The translations under genes were made by a program, and so were the position numbers. From CAWIXB01 sp963839955 (GTDB lineage Bacteria > Actinomycetota > Actinomycetes > JACCUZ01), in NCBI GenBank assembly GCA_963839955.1, contig CAWIXB010000001.1:3534001-3598000 (forward strand): a stretch of 64,000 nucleotides of DNA, in the 5' to 3' direction. Under the pieces are notes generated by a model that was not told the DNA's origin, made no database searches, and saw nothing but the letters and a program-made list of their open reading frames with translations. Below are positions 52,747 through 62,171 of this stretch, one piece after another (within the stretch, counting starts at the first letter, position 1; every line of letters starts with the position of its first letter).

Positions 52747-53733
52747 ATGGCGCGCGAACAGGACTGGGAGGGTGTGCGCCTGCACATCGTCACCGGCAAG
52801 GGGGGCACCGGCAAGACCACGGTGGCGGCCGCTCTGGCGCTGGCGCTGGCCGGCGACGGAAGGCGAACGCTGCTTGTCGAGGTCGAGGGCCGGCAAGGCA
52901 TCGCACAGCTCTTCGACTGCCCGCCCCTGCCCTACGAGGAGCGCAAGGTCGCGCTCGGCTCGGGCGGTGGTGACGTCGTCGCTCTTGCCATCGACGCCGA
53001 GGAGGCGTTGATGGAGTACCTCGCGATGTTCTACCGCCTCGGCCGCGCGGGCCGCGGGCTTCGCCGCATCGGCGCCATCGACTTCGCGACGACGATCGCG
53101 CCGGGCATGCGCGACGTCCTGCTCACGGGCAAGGTCTACGAAGCCGTCCGCCGCAAGCGCAAGGCGCGACCGACGTACGACGCGGTGGTGCTCGACGCGC
53201 CGCCGACCGGGCGGATCGCGCGCTTCCTCGGGGTCAACGAGGAGGTCATGGGCCTGACGAAGGTCGGGCCGATCCGCAGCCAGGCGCAGTCGATCATGCG
53301 GATGCTGCGCTCTCCCGAGACCTGCGTGCACCTGACCACGCTGCTCGAGGAGATGCCGATCCAGGAGAGCTGCGACGCGTTCGAAGACCTGAAGGAGGCA
53401 GGCATCCAGGTCGGCGCCGTGGTGGTCAACGGGGTGCGCGCCCCGTTGTTGCGCCAGGCCGAGCTCACCGCCGCAGCGCGCGGGCGGTTCGACCGTGACG
53501 AGGTCAGCGCAGGTCTGAGCGCCGCCGGCATCACAACCCAACCCTGGCTCGTCGACGCGCTGGTGGCCGAGGCAGGCGAGCACGCGGAACGAGTCGCGCT
53601 GGAGAAGGCCGGCCGGAAAACGCTGCGCGGGCTCGGCCGCCCGACGTACGAGCTGCCGCTGCTGCCCGAGGGCGTCGACCTCGGCGGGCTGTACGAGCTG
53701 GCCGAGCACCTCGTCCGCCAGGGCGCCGCGTGA
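52747..53733 (+). CDS. ArsA/Get3-family ATPase, first of a pair
   Basis: 328 residues. P-loop VTGKGGTGKTTVAAALALALA at the N-terminus, then VVLDAPPTGRI as the Walker B/switch II region. These soluble ATPases are named after the arsenite pump but have no arsenical genes here. The actinobacterial pair (Rv3679/Rv3680) forms a complex, in the mycobacterial case linked to tolerance of metabolic stress. The ATG at 52747 is accepted. Its stop overlaps the partner start by 4 bases (GTGA), favouring equal output. Confidence 0.9.
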   Translation: MAREQDWEGVRLHIVTGKGGTGKTTVAAALALALAGDGRRTLLVEVEGRQGIAQLFDCPPLPYEERKVALGSGGGDVVALAIDAEEALMEYLAMFYRLGRAGRGLRRIGAIDFATTIAPGMRDVLLTGKVYEAVRRKRKARPTYDAVVLDAPPTGRIARFLGVNEEVMGLTKVGPIRSQAQSIMRMLRSPETCVHLTTLLEEMPIQESCDAFEDLKEAGIQVGAVVVNGVRAPLLRQAELTAAARGRFDRDEVSAGLSAAGITTQPWLVDALVAEAGEHAERVALEKAGRKTLRGLGRPTYELPLLPEGVDLGGLYELAEHLVRQGAA

Positions 53734-54872
53734 CTCGCCGCCCCCCGCCACCGCTCGAGCTCGACTCGCTCATCGGCGACCCCACGTGTCGCATCATCGT
53801 CTGCTGCGGCTCCGGCGGTGTCGGCAAGACCACGACCGCCGCCGCACTGGCTCTGCGCGCCGCCGAGCAAGGCCGTGACGTCGTCGTCCTCACCATCGAC
53901 CCCGCCCGACGCCTCGCGCAGTCGATGGGGCTCACCGAGCTCGACAACGTCCCCCGCGCCGTCGAGCACGTCGACAGGTCGGCAGGTGGCCAGTTGCACG
54001 CGATGATGCTCGACATGAAGCGGACCTTCGACGACGTGGTGCTCACCCACGCGGCGCCGGACCGGGCCTCGGCGATCCTCGCGAACCCGTTCTACCAATC
54101 GCTGTCGTCGAGCTTCTCCGGCACGCAGGAGTACATGGCGATGGAGAAGCTCGGCCAGCTGCGCGCCGAGGAGCGTTGGAACCTCATCGTCGTGGACACG
54201 CCGCCCAGCCGGTCGGCGCTGGACTTCCTCGACGCCCCCAAGCGCCTCGGCTCGTTCCTCGACGGTCGGTTCATCCGCGTGCTGATGGGCGGCGCACGCA
54301 CCGGCGGCCGTGCCTACGTCCGGGTCCTCGGTGCTGGCGTCAGCGCGATGACCAACACCCTGACCCGCATACTCGGCGCCCAGGTCCTCAAAGACGTGCA
54401 GACGTTCGTGGCTGCGCTGGACACCATGTTCGGTGGCTTCCGCGAACGAGCCGACGAGACCTACCGGCTGCTGAAGACCTCGGGCACGGCGTTCGTCGTG
54501 GTGGCCGCGCCCGAGCGCGATGCGCTGCGCGAGGCGTCCTACTTCGTCGAGCGACTGGCCGAGGACGAGATGCCGCTCTCCGGTCTGGTGCTCAACCGGA
54601 TGCACGTCTGCCGGGCGAGCACGCTGTCCGCGGAACGTGCGCTTGCCGGCGCCGAGACGCTCGAGGAGAAGGGCGAGCACGACATCGCCGCGCGCCTGCT
54701 GAGGCTGCATGCCGATCGGATGCGCCTGGTACGGCGCGAGGTGTCGCTGCGCGGACGGTTCACCTCGGCGCACCCGAAGGTGCCCCTCGTGGAGGTGCCG
54801 GCTCAGCCGGGCGACGTGCACGATCTGGCCGGGCTGCGCATCGTCGGCGCCGCGCTGGCCGGTGTCACCTGA
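53730..54872 (+). CDS. ArsA/Get3-family ATPase, second of a pair
   Basis: 380 residues. P-loop CCGSGGVGKTTTAAALALRA, then VVVLTIDPARRLAQSMGL (the ArsA signature with DPA) and NLIVVDTPPSRSALDFLDAP. It retains more of the classical ArsA signature than its neighbour, so the two halves of the complex may not be equivalent. GTG start coupled to the previous stop. A hairpin terminator follows at 54912-54943. Confidence 0.9.
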   Translation: MTRRPPPPLELDSLIGDPTCRIIVCCGSGGVGKTTTAAALALRAAEQGRDVVVLTIDPARRLAQSMGLTELDNVPRAVEHVDRSAGGQLHAMMLDMKRTFDDVVLTHAAPDRASAILANPFYQSLSSSFSGTQEYMAMEKLGQLRAEERWNLIVVDTPPSRSALDFLDAPKRLGSFLDGRFIRVLMGGARTGGRAYVRVLGAGVSAMTNTLTRILGAQVLKDVQTFVAALDTMFGGFRERADETYRLLKTSGTAFVVVAAPERDALREASYFVERLAEDEMPLSGLVLNRMHVCRASTLSAERALAGAETLEEKGEHDIAARLLRLHADRMRLVRREVSLRGRFTSAHPKVPLVEVPAQPGDVHDLAGLRIVGAALAGVT

Positions 54873-54911
54873 GACAGGTCCGCCCAAGAAGAGCGCGCCA
54901 GAAAAGCAGAA

Positions 54912-54943
54912 CGGGGCGGTCCGCCCCTCCTCGGACCGCCCCG
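54912..54943. terminator. bidirectional hairpin between ArsA2 and whiB
   Basis: CGGGGCGGTCCG (54912-54923) and its exact complement (54932-54943) enclose an 8-base C-rich loop. It lies between the convergent stops at 54872 and 54980. Confidence 0.8.
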
Positions 54944-54979
54944 ACCTGCCTCTCCCCCGAGCTCAGCCGGCTGCACTGC

Positions 54980-55465
54980 TCACATTGCGACCTGGAAGCT
55001 CGTCTCCTCCAGGCTGGTCTCGTACTCGGAACGTGCGGTCTCGAGCAGGCGCCGCCAGGACGTCACGTTGGGACGCCGGCGCAGCAGCGCCCGGCGCTCA
55101 CGCTCGGTCATGCCACCCCAGACGCCGAACTCGACGCCGTTGTCCAGCGCGTCAGCCAGGCACTCGGTACGCACCGGGCAACCCATGCAGACGGCCTTGG
55201 CGCGGTTCTGCGCGGCGCCCTGTACGAACAGTGTGTCGGGGTCGCTCGCGCGGCATGCGCCGCGTGACGCCCAGTCGTCAACCCAAGTCATCCCGTTGGT
55301 GTCCTCACCCGAGTCGTGGTGCACGTGCACCGGCCCCCCGTCAGGCCGCGAGTGGAACGGTACGGAACCGGACGCATCGGGCAACAGAACCGTTCGGTCC
55401 AACTTGGAGTAGTCAGTAGGGACTACCCGCCACTCGGATGCTCCCTTTTCGTCACTCTCCGTCAT
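54980..55465 (-). CDS. whiB4: WhiB family iron-sulfur regulator (WhiB4-like)
   Basis: 161 residues from ATG 55465. The four cluster cysteines are Cys71, Cys93, Cys96 and Cys102 (C-x21-C-x2-C-x5-C), followed by the turn GVWGGMTERERRALLRR and a basic tail. The first 58 residues are a hydrophilic extension not found in minimal WhiB proteins; the internal ATG (MTWVDDWASRG) would give a standard-sized protein. Its place between the ArsA pair and the class A PBP is that of M. tuberculosis whiB4 (Rv3681c), a redox sensor. It is divergent from the PBP gene. Confidence 0.9.
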   Translation of the reverse strand: MTESDEKGASEWRVVPTDYSKLDRTVLLPDASGSVPFHSRPDGGPVHVHHDSGEDTNGMTWVDDWASRGACRASDPDTLFVQGAAQNRAKAVCMGCPVRTECLADALDNGVEFGVWGGMTERERRALLRRRPNVTSWRRLLETARSEYETSLEETSFQVAM

Positions 55466-55550
55466 CCGAAGTCGATCACTGGGTAGGGGTCGGCACCCTC
55501 CGTGAGGCGGCAGCGGTGTCGTGCGGGAGGACCACGTACTCTTGGACGCC

Positions 55551-57947
55551 ATGGACGCGCTGCGCCCGAGGGACGACGCCGGCTTCATCGCCCGCATCGT
55601 CCTCTTCCTTGCCGTGAGCGTGCTGTCGGGCGTCCTCGTCGCCGGACTGGTCCTGCCGGTGCTCGGCAGCCTCGGGCTCGCCGCCCGCGAGGGGACCGAG
55701 GGCTTCGAGAACCTCCCCGCCGAGCTCGAGACGCCCCCGCTCCCACAGCGATCGACGATCCTGGCCGCCGACGGATCACAGATCGCCACGTTCTTCTACG
55801 AGAACCGGGTCTCGGTGCAGCTGCGCGACGTGTCCGCGCTGATGCGCCAGGCCGTCATCGCCATCGAGGACTCTCGCTTCTACGACCACTCCGGTGTCGA
55901 CCTGCGCGGCACCATGCGTGCCTTCGTCAACAACCAGTCCGGCGACGACGTGCAGGGTGGCTCGACGCTCACCCAGCAGTACGTCAAGCAGGTGCTGTTG
56001 GAGTCGGCGCAGAGCATCAAGGACGAGAAGGAGCGGATCGCCGCGCAGAAGTCGGCGACGGAGCGCTCCTACGGTCGCAAGCTGCGCGAGCTGCGCTACG
56101 CCATGAGCCTCGAGGAGAAGTTCACCAAGAACGAGATCCTCGAGCGCTACCTCAACATCGCCTACTTCGGCGCCGGCGCCTACGGCATCGAGGCTGCAGC
56201 GCGCCACTACTTCAGCCGCAGTGCGAAGACCCTGCGGCTCGGTCAGGCCGCGCTGCTGGCGGGCATCGTGCAGCAGCCCACGGCGTACGACCCGACGCGC
56301 AACCCGGAGCGTGCCCTGGCCCGGCGCAACGTCGTGCTCGACCGGATGGCCGCGGCCGGCTACGCCACTCCCGAGCAGGTCGCCAAGGCCAAGGCGAGCA
56401 AGCTGCGCCTGCGGGTTCCCAAGGACGTCGGCAACGGATGCCAGGAGTCGAAGGTCGCGTTCTTCTGCGACTACGTGCTCAAGACCCTTCTCAACGACGA
56501 GGCGTTCGGCAAGGAGCGCGAGGAGCGTCTCCGTCTGCTGCTGCGCGGCGGGCTCACCATCCGCACGACGCTCGACAACAAGATGCAGAGGGCGGCGCAG
56601 AAGGGACTGCGCAACCACGTCTACAAGAAGGACAAGGTCGCCGCGGCGGTCGTGTCCGTCGAGCCGGGCACCGGCAAGGTCAAGGCGATGGCGGTGAGCC
56701 GCGACTTCGGCGACGGCAAGCATCAGATCAAGTTCAACCCCGCGACCGACCGCGCGTTCGGTGGATCCGGTGGTTTCCAGCCAGGGTCGGCGTTCAAGCC
56801 GTTCGTCGCCGCCGCCGCGCTGGAGAAGGGCATCCCGTTCAGCTATCGCATCCACTCGCCGTACCAGAAGTCCATCGGCGACGTCCGCGCCTGCGACGGG
56901 ATACTCAAGGACGACTGGCGGCCGCGAAACGAAACCACGAGCGAGAACGGCAGCTACACCCTCCAGACGGGCATGGAGGGTTCGATCAACACCTACTTCG
57001 CCCAGCTCGAGGAGCGCACCGGCGTGTGCCGCCCAGCGGCCATCGCGCGCGCCCTCGGCCTCACGCAAGCGGACGGACAACCGCTGCAGCAGTTCAAGTC
57101 CTTCACGCTCGGCACCAACCGGGTGTCGCCGCTGGCGATGGCGGAGGCCTTCGCCACCTTCGCCGACCGCGGCAACCACTGCAACGCCGTCGCGATCGTG
57201 CAGGTCACCGACTCGCAGGGTCGCAAGCTGGGGGTTCCCCGCGCCAACTGCGAGCAGGCGATCGACCGTGACATCGCCGACGGCATCAACGATCTGCTGC
57301 AGGGCGTGATGACCCGAGGCACAGGAACGCGGGCGAACATCAGCCGGCCGGCCGCGGGCAAGACCGGGACGCACGAGCGACTTCACGTGTGGTTCGTCGG
57401 CTACACGCCCGACCTGGCCACAGCTGTCTGGGCCGGGAACCCGTCACCGAAGGGTGGGGAGTACAAGCTGTTCAACCGCACCATCGGCGGTGTGTTCTAC
57501 GCCAGCGTCTGCGGTGGCTGCCTTCCGGGCCCGATATGGCGAGACACCATGACGGCCGCGCTCAAGGGCGTGCCGGCCCGCAGCTTCCCCAATGCTCCGT
57601 CCGACATCGTCCAAGGCGACTCGAAGCAGATGCCCAGCGTGAGCGGCATGTCGATCAGCCAGGCGCGGTCTGTGCTCCAGCGCCTGCAGCTCGACGTGCA
57701 GGTCTCCGGCCAGCGGGTCCGGGTGCCCTACGCCGACGAGGGCGAGGTCGCCTACAGCAGCCCCGGCTCCGGGGGAGCGGTCTACCCCGGGCAGACCGTG
57801 ACCCTCTACATCAGCGCTGGCCCCCCACCCAAGACCAAGTCGCCCTCGCCCTCGCCGACCAAGACGAAGAAGCCACCAGCGACAACGCCCGCGCCGTCGC
57901 CGACGATGACGAAGAAGCCTTGCCCGCCGAACAAGCCCAAGTGCTGA
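55551..57947 (+). CDS. ponA2: class A penicillin-binding protein with PASTA domain (PonA2-like)
   Basis: 798 residues, bifunctional peptidoglycan synthase. A short cytoplasmic N-terminus and one membrane helix are followed by the GT51 glycosyltransferase (EDSRFYDHSGVDLRG, QGGSTLTQQYVKQ near 135) and the transpeptidase with SxxK GSAFKPF near 413, SIN motif and KTGT near 603. One PASTA domain (about 693-755, MPSVSGMSISQARSVLQRLQ) and a Pro/Ser/Thr/Lys-rich tail follow. The start is uncertain: ATG 55551 is used, although GGGAGG lies 20 bases ahead and suits the TTG at 55542 better. It matches the Rv3682 position. Confidence 0.93.
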   Translation: MDALRPRDDAGFIARIVLFLAVSVLSGVLVAGLVLPVLGSLGLAAREGTEGFENLPAELETPPLPQRSTILAADGSQIATFFYENRVSVQLRDVSALMRQAVIAIEDSRFYDHSGVDLRGTMRAFVNNQSGDDVQGGSTLTQQYVKQVLLESAQSIKDEKERIAAQKSATERSYGRKLRELRYAMSLEEKFTKNEILERYLNIAYFGAGAYGIEAAARHYFSRSAKTLRLGQAALLAGIVQQPTAYDPTRNPERALARRNVVLDRMAAAGYATPEQVAKAKASKLRLRVPKDVGNGCQESKVAFFCDYVLKTLLNDEAFGKEREERLRLLLRGGLTIRTTLDNKMQRAAQKGLRNHVYKKDKVAAAVVSVEPGTGKVKAMAVSRDFGDGKHQIKFNPATDRAFGGSGGFQPGSAFKPFVAAAALEKGIPFSYRIHSPYQKSIGDVRACDGILKDDWRPRNETTSENGSYTLQTGMEGSINTYFAQLEERTGVCRPAAIARALGLTQADGQPLQQFKSFTLGTNRVSPLAMAEAFATFADRGNHCNAVAIVQVTDSQGRKLGVPRANCEQAIDRDIADGINDLLQGVMTRGTGTRANISRPAAGKTGTHERLHVWFVGYTPDLATAVWAGNPSPKGGEYKLFNRTIGGVFYASVCGGCLPGPIWRDTMTAALKGVPARSFPNAPSDIVQGDSKQMPSVSGMSISQARSVLQRLQLDVQVSGQRVRVPYADEGEVAYSSPGSGGAVYPGQTVTLYISAGPPPKTKSPSPSPTKTKKPPATTPAPSPTMTKKPCPPNKPKC

Positions 57948-57965
57948 CGAGGACCTCGGAGTAGG

Positions 57966-58421
57966 TCAGCCGGCGAGCTGACGACGTACCTCGGCAGCGA
58001 CCCTGCCACCCTCTGCCCGGCCCGCGGTCTTCGGGCCGAGCACCCTCATCACCGCGCCCATGGCCTTCGGCCCTTCGGCACCCGTCTCGGCGATGGCCGC
58101 TGCCACGAGGTCGGTCAGCTCGGCGTCGGAGAGCTGCTCGGGCAGGTAGCCCTCGAGTACGGCGTGCTCGGCCCGCTCGCGCTCGGCCCGCTCCGGCCGG
58201 CCACCGTTGTCGAAGGCCTCGGCTGCCTCCCGGCGCTTCTTCGCCTCCCGGGTCAGTACCGCGACCACCTCGGCGTCGCTGAGCTCACGCTCGGCCTTGC
58301 CGGACACCTCCTCGTTGCGCACCGCCGTGAGAGACATCCGCAAGGTGGCCGAGCGGAGCTCGTCGCGCGCCTTCATCGACTTGGTGAGGTCAGCCTGAAG
58401 GCGGTCCTTGAGGGGAGGCAT
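57966..58421 (-). CDS. GatB/YqeY domain protein
   Basis: 151 residues, all-helical. LKDRLQADLTKSMKARDELRSATLRM and the C-terminal GAVMRVLGPKTAGRAEGGRVAAEVRRQL are YqeY marks, the latter like the tRNA-contacting tail of GatB. A role in tRNA-dependent amidation is suspected in the family but not shown. The ATG at 58421 is accepted. It is convergent with the PBP (18 bases apart) and divergent from the phosphoesterase (23 bases). Confidence 0.9.
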   Translation of the reverse strand: MPPLKDRLQADLTKSMKARDELRSATLRMSLTAVRNEEVSGKAERELSDAEVVAVLTREAKKRREAAEAFDNGGRPERAERERAEHAVLEGYLPEQLSDAELTDLVAAAIAETGAEGPKAMGAVMRVLGPKTAGRAEGGRVAAEVRRQLAG

Positions 58422-58444
58422 AACGGACAGTCTGTCAGCATGGG

Positions 58445-59359
58445 GTGATGCGACGGAGCGTCTCGGTCCCCCTCGCCGGCCTGGCTGCCGGTGCCGCCTG
58501 CCTCGGTTACGCGGCCGGCTTCGAGGTCCGGTCGTTCCGGCTGCGCCGGGTCGAGGTGCCGGTACTCGCCGAGGGCGCCCGGCCGCTGCGCGTGCTGCAC
58601 GTGTCCGACCTGCACCTCACCCCCGACCAGCGTCGCAAGCGCGCGTGGGTCCGTGCGCTCGCGGGGCTGGAGCCGGACCTCGTCGTCAACACCGGCGACA
58701 ACATGGCGCACCCCGAGGCGGTCCCCGCGGTACTCGATGCGCTGGGCCCGCTGCTGGAGCGGCCCGGCGTTTTCGTGCCCGGCTCCAACGACTACTTCGG
58801 GCCGGCGTTCAAGAACCCGGCGCGCTATCTGCTCCCCGACTCCGGTCCGCCGAAGCACAGCGGCAGGCTGCCGTGGGAGGACCTGCGCGACGGCCTGGTG
58901 ACCGCGGGCTGGATCGACCTCACCAACGCGCGCAGCCGGGTCAAGGCCGACCATCGCGAGATCGAGCTCGTCGGCACCGACGATCCCCACATCCACCGCG
59001 ACCGCTACGAGCACGTCGCGGGACCCGCGGACGCCGGCGCCGATCTGAGCCTCGCGGTCACCCACGCCCCCTACCGGCGAGTGCTCGACGCGATGACTGC
59101 TGACGGGTTCGCCTTGATCATGGCCGGCCACACGCACGGCGGTCAGCTCTGTGTTCCGGGGTTCGGGGCGCTCGTCACCAACTGCGACCTGCCACGCCGG
59201 CAGGCACGAGGGCTGTCCGCCCATACGTCCGGCGGCAGGCGCGCGGCGCTGCACGTCTCCGGAGGGCTCGGCACCTCGCCGTACGCTCCGGTGCGCTTCG
59301 CCTGCCCTCCCGAGGCGACGCTCTTAACGCTGGTGAGCGCCGGTCGCCCGCTCGGCTAG
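58445..59359 (+). CDS. calcineurin-like metallophosphoesterase
   Basis: 304 residues. An N-terminal helix (PLAGLAAGAACLGYAAGF) probably anchors it in the membrane. Metal-binding blocks: VLHVSDLHL, VVNTGDNMAH, GSNDYFG (in place of GNHE), and MAGHTHGGQL near the C-terminus. Related YkuE-type enzymes cleave membrane-associated phosphoesters such as UDP-diacylglucosamine. It follows the PBP/YqeY genes as in Rv3683. The ATG start is at 58448 if the codon ahead is ignored; the ATG-ATG pair makes the choice minor. Confidence 0.88.
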   Translation: MMRRSVSVPLAGLAAGAACLGYAAGFEVRSFRLRRVEVPVLAEGARPLRVLHVSDLHLTPDQRRKRAWVRALAGLEPDLVVNTGDNMAHPEAVPAVLDALGPLLERPGVFVPGSNDYFGPAFKNPARYLLPDSGPPKHSGRLPWEDLRDGLVTAGWIDLTNARSRVKADHREIELVGTDDPHIHRDRYEHVAGPADAGADLSLAVTHAPYRRVLDAMTADGFALIMAGHTHGGQLCVPGFGALVTNCDLPRRQARGLSAHTSGGRRAALHVSGGLGTSPYAPVRFACPPEATLLTLVSAGRPLG

Positions 59360-59375
59360 ACTGACCCGGCTCGTA

Positions 59376-59449
59376 CGGGGTGTGGCGCAGCTTGGTAGCG
59401 CGCTGCGTTCGGGACGCAGAGGTCGTGGGTTCAAATCCCGCCACCCCGA
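59376..59449 (+). tRNA. tRNA-Pro (anticodon CGG)
   Basis: 74 nt. Acceptor CGGGGTG/CACCCCG with discriminator A, D arm GCGC...GCGC, anticodon stem CTGCG/CGCAG with loop TTCGGGA (anticodon CGG), T arm GTGGG-TTCAAAT-CCCGC. CCA is not encoded. It reads CCG codons. Confidence 0.97.
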
Positions 59450-59519
59450 CGAACAACAGCCGGTGTCTCCCCGCGAGGGAGGCGCCAGCTGTCGACGTCG
59501 AAGGGACTAACCTGCCGGT

Positions 59520-59876
59520 GTGAGTGACGGGCCGGCAGGAGTGGGTCCAGATCAAGAGCCCGACTATCGGATGTCGCTCGCGATCGAACGGACCTATCTC
59601 GCCTATGTCCGAACGTCCTTGGCGCTGCTGGCCGCGGGAGTCGCGGTTGTCGGGGCGTTCCCTGATGGCGAGTACTTGGGCCTACGCCGCGCGATGGGTT
59701 GCGTGCTGGTGCTGCTGGGCTTGGTTGTCGCAGGCAGGGCGCGGAGCCGCTGGCGTGAGGTCGACTCGGCGATGCGTCGTGGAGAACCTCTGCCGCGCAC
59801 ATGGGTGGGGACTGTCGTCTCTGGCGGCGTGGTCGCGGCTGGTGCGCTCGCCCTCATCTTCGTCATCGTGAAATAG
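59520..59876 (+). CDS. DUF202 (YidH-like) membrane protein
   Basis: 118 residues with three helices. The family opening LAIERTYLAYVRTSLALLAAGVAVVGAF is followed by a second helix (MGCVLVLLGLVVAGRARSRW) and a third at the C-terminus. Function is unknown. The GTG at 59520 is the start, without a strong ribosome site. It lies 70 bases after tRNA-Pro. Confidence 0.82.
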   Translation: MSDGPAGVGPDQEPDYRMSLAIERTYLAYVRTSLALLAAGVAVVGAFPDGEYLGLRRAMGCVLVLLGLVVAGRARSRWREVDSAMRRGEPLPRTWVGTVVSGGVVAAGALALIFVIVK

Positions 59877-59984
59877 CCGCGGCTGTGACCCGAACGCGGC
59901 GGAATTAGCTGTCAGAGGCGCCGGTTCAATTCGTGTGCCGCCGCGGCATCTGTCTGATATTCCTGAAGCCCTAGGAGGGTGCCC

Positions 59985-61532
59985 ATGGCCACGACGCAGA
60001 CCCCTGACTACCCGGAGAAGATCGACGCGGCGGTCCTCACGATCGCCGGCGTGGTCGTCCTCGGGGCCATCATGTCGATCCTCGACATCACCGTGGTCAA
60101 CGTCGCGCTACCGACGTTCCAGACCGTGTTCGGCACAGTCGAGGAACCGATCCCCTACTCCCACGTCGCGTGGACGGTGACCGCGTACACCCTCGCGCTC
60201 GCGGCGGTCATCCCGATGACGGGCTGGGCGGCGGACCGCTTCGGCACCAAACGCCTCTACCTCACGGCGCTCGCCCTGTTCACCGGCGGCTCGGTGCTGT
60301 GCGCCACCGCCGACTCGATCAACATGCTCATCGCGTTCCGCGTGGTGCAGGGTCTCGGCGGCGGCATGCTCATGCCGTTGGGCATGACGATCATGACCAG
60401 GGCAGCTGGGCCTGCTCGCATGGGCCGGCTGATGGCGATCCTCGGGGTCCCGATGCTGCTCGGCCCCATCCTGGGGCCCATCCTCGGCGGCTGGCTCATC
60501 GACAACGCCAGCTGGCACTGGATCTTCCTCATCAACGCCCCGATCGGCATCGCCGCGTTCATCTATGCGTTCGTGGTGCTGCCCAGTGACTCCCCGGAGC
60601 CGTCCGAGTCCTTCGACTTCCTCGGCATGCTGCTGCTGTCCCCCGGACTCGCGCTGTTCCTCTTCGGCGTCTCGAGCCTGCCGGAGGAGCAGGGTGACTT
60701 CACCGCGACCCGGGTGTGGCTGTCCATGCTGATCGGTGTCCTGCTGATGCTCGCCTTCGTCTGGCACGCCTTCCGGCCCGAGCACCCGCTGCTCGACCTG
60801 CGGTTGTACAAGAACCGCAACCTGACGGTGTCGTCGATCACGATGTTCCTGTTCGCCGCCGCCTTCTTCGGCGGTCTGCTGCTCGTCCCCACGTACTTTC
60901 AGCAGGTCCGTGGCGAGTCCACGATGGCCGCCGGTCTGCTGATCGCGCCGCAGGGCATTGGGGCGATGCTGACCATGCCCATCGCCGGCAACCTCGTCGA
61001 CAAGGTCCCCGTCGGCCGCATCGTGCCGTTCGGCATCATGGGGATCGCGATCGGCATGTTCGGGTTCACCCAGGTCGAGGCGGACACGTCGTACAGCCTG
61101 CTCATGACTTGGCTCTTCATCATGGGTCTCGGCATGGGTGCCTCGATGATGCCGCTGTTCACCACGGCGTTGCGCACCCTCACCCACCACGAGGTGGCAC
61201 GCGGCTCGACGCTGCTCAACATCACGCAGCAGATCGCGAGCTCGGTCGGTGTCGCCGTCATCTCGGTCGTCCTGACCAACCAGCTGCAGAGCTTTGACCT
61301 CGCACTGCCGGCCATCGCGGCGCAAAAGGACCCCTCGCTCGGCGACGCGATCGGTGGTGCAGCCGGCGTCGCCGAAGGGCTCGCCCAGGCCGCGGCTGCC
61401 TTCGCGAGCACCTACTGGGTGGCCTTCGTCATGCTGCTCCTCACCGTCGTGCCGATCTGGTTCCTGCCTCGCAAGCGGGAAGTGACCCATCTGCTCGACG
61501 ACGAGGAAGTCCCGCCGGTGGTCCTGCACTAG
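59985..61532 (+). CDS. DHA2-type MFS drug exporter (EmrB/QacA)
   Basis: 515-residue transporter with 14 predicted helices. Motif LDITVVNVALPTFQ in helix 1, GWAADRFGTKRLYL after helix 2 and the antiporter motif GPILGPILGGWLIDNASWHWIFLINAP in helix 5 are diagnostic. It probably expels hydrophobic toxic compounds using the proton gradient. The ATG at 59985 has AGGAGG 6 bases ahead; the GTG at 59979 is too close to it. No dedicated regulator is adjacent upstream, but the CGNR gene lies convergent just downstream. Confidence 0.92.
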   Translation: MATTQTPDYPEKIDAAVLTIAGVVVLGAIMSILDITVVNVALPTFQTVFGTVEEPIPYSHVAWTVTAYTLALAAVIPMTGWAADRFGTKRLYLTALALFTGGSVLCATADSINMLIAFRVVQGLGGGMLMPLGMTIMTRAAGPARMGRLMAILGVPMLLGPILGPILGGWLIDNASWHWIFLINAPIGIAAFIYAFVVLPSDSPEPSESFDFLGMLLLSPGLALFLFGVSSLPEEQGDFTATRVWLSMLIGVLLMLAFVWHAFRPEHPLLDLRLYKNRNLTVSSITMFLFAAAFFGGLLLVPTYFQQVRGESTMAAGLLIAPQGIGAMLTMPIAGNLVDKVPVGRIVPFGIMGIAIGMFGFTQVEADTSYSLLMTWLFIMGLGMGASMMPLFTTALRTLTHHEVARGSTLLNITQQIASSVGVAVISVVLTNQLQSFDLALPAIAAQKDPSLGDAIGGAAGVAEGLAQAAAAFASTYWVAFVMLLLTVVPIWFLPRKREVTHLLDDEEVPPVVLH

Positions 61533-61563
61533 CGCTCAAGTTTCGGCTGGGTCCCGGTCTCGT

Positions 61564-62139
61564 TCACGGCTTCGCTCGCTGACGCGCGCGATAGGTGCGG
61601 GTCTTCTGCCGGTTCCCGCAGCTGCGCATCGAGCACCAGTGCCGCGAACGGTTCTTCGACGAGTCGTAGAACGCCCACGCGCACTCGTCGTTGATGCAGA
61701 GCTTCAGACGTACCCAGGCGTCATCGGCCTCAGCGTCCGCCACCGCCACGAGGAGCCGGGCCAGGCCGCCCCTGGCGCCGCCGACCGTCGGGGTGAGCCG
61801 GGGCCGGGTGCCGTCGAAGACGATCCGGAGTGGCAGGGCGGTGGCAGCCGTGTCGAGGTCGGGTACGCGGGACGTGTCGTCCCCCTCGTGGTGACGCACC
61901 ATGGCCTCGCGCAGTCCGGACCGAAGCGCGTGCGCGAGGCCGAGATCGGCCGTGTTCGCCCGGTCGTCGACGTCGAGCAGCTCGCGCCGGCGGAGCCAGT
62001 CGGTGAGCGCAGCCGCGTCCGGAAGGACCTCGGGGGGCTCGATGTCGACGTCGTACGTGTTGGCGAACGCGCACAGCAGGTCCGCGTACGCAGGCGTTCC
62101 CGCGCCCTTCCCCGGACTGGTTGTCGCGATCGCGATCAC
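61564..62139 (-). CDS. CGNR zinc-finger (ABATE) transcriptional regulator
   Basis: 191 residues. The N-terminal ABATE stress-induced domain (LLCAFANTYDVD, LTDWLRRRELL) is followed by the C-terminal zinc-finger region CINDECAWAFYDSSKNRSRHWCSMRSCGNR, with four cysteines and the CGNR signature. Such regulators often control neighbouring exporters in response to small aromatic or toxic molecules. It is divergent from the MFS gene at 62295, with shared promoter DNA. Confidence 0.88.
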   Translation of the reverse strand: MIAIATTSPGKGAGTPAYADLLCAFANTYDVDIEPPEVLPDAAALTDWLRRRELLDVDDRANTADLGLAHALRSGLREAMVRHHEGDDTSRVPDLDTAATALPLRIVFDGTRPRLTPTVGGARGGLARLLVAVADAEADDAWVRLKLCINDECAWAFYDSSKNRSRHWCSMRSCGNRQKTRTYRARQRAKP

Positions 62140-62171
62140 CCCTTGGGTCGTCGCCGGTCGCCCTCGACACC

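Noticed and set aside
52747..54872. Arsenic-resistance operon
   Set aside because: The ArsA-type ATPases come as the usual actinobacterial pair without arsB, arsC or arsR. The broken SLC13-type gene lies 10 kb away and is not linked.
59175..59555. Minus-strand frame over tRNA-Pro
   Set aside because: It spans a clear tRNA and the start of the DUF202 gene and shows only chance similarity.
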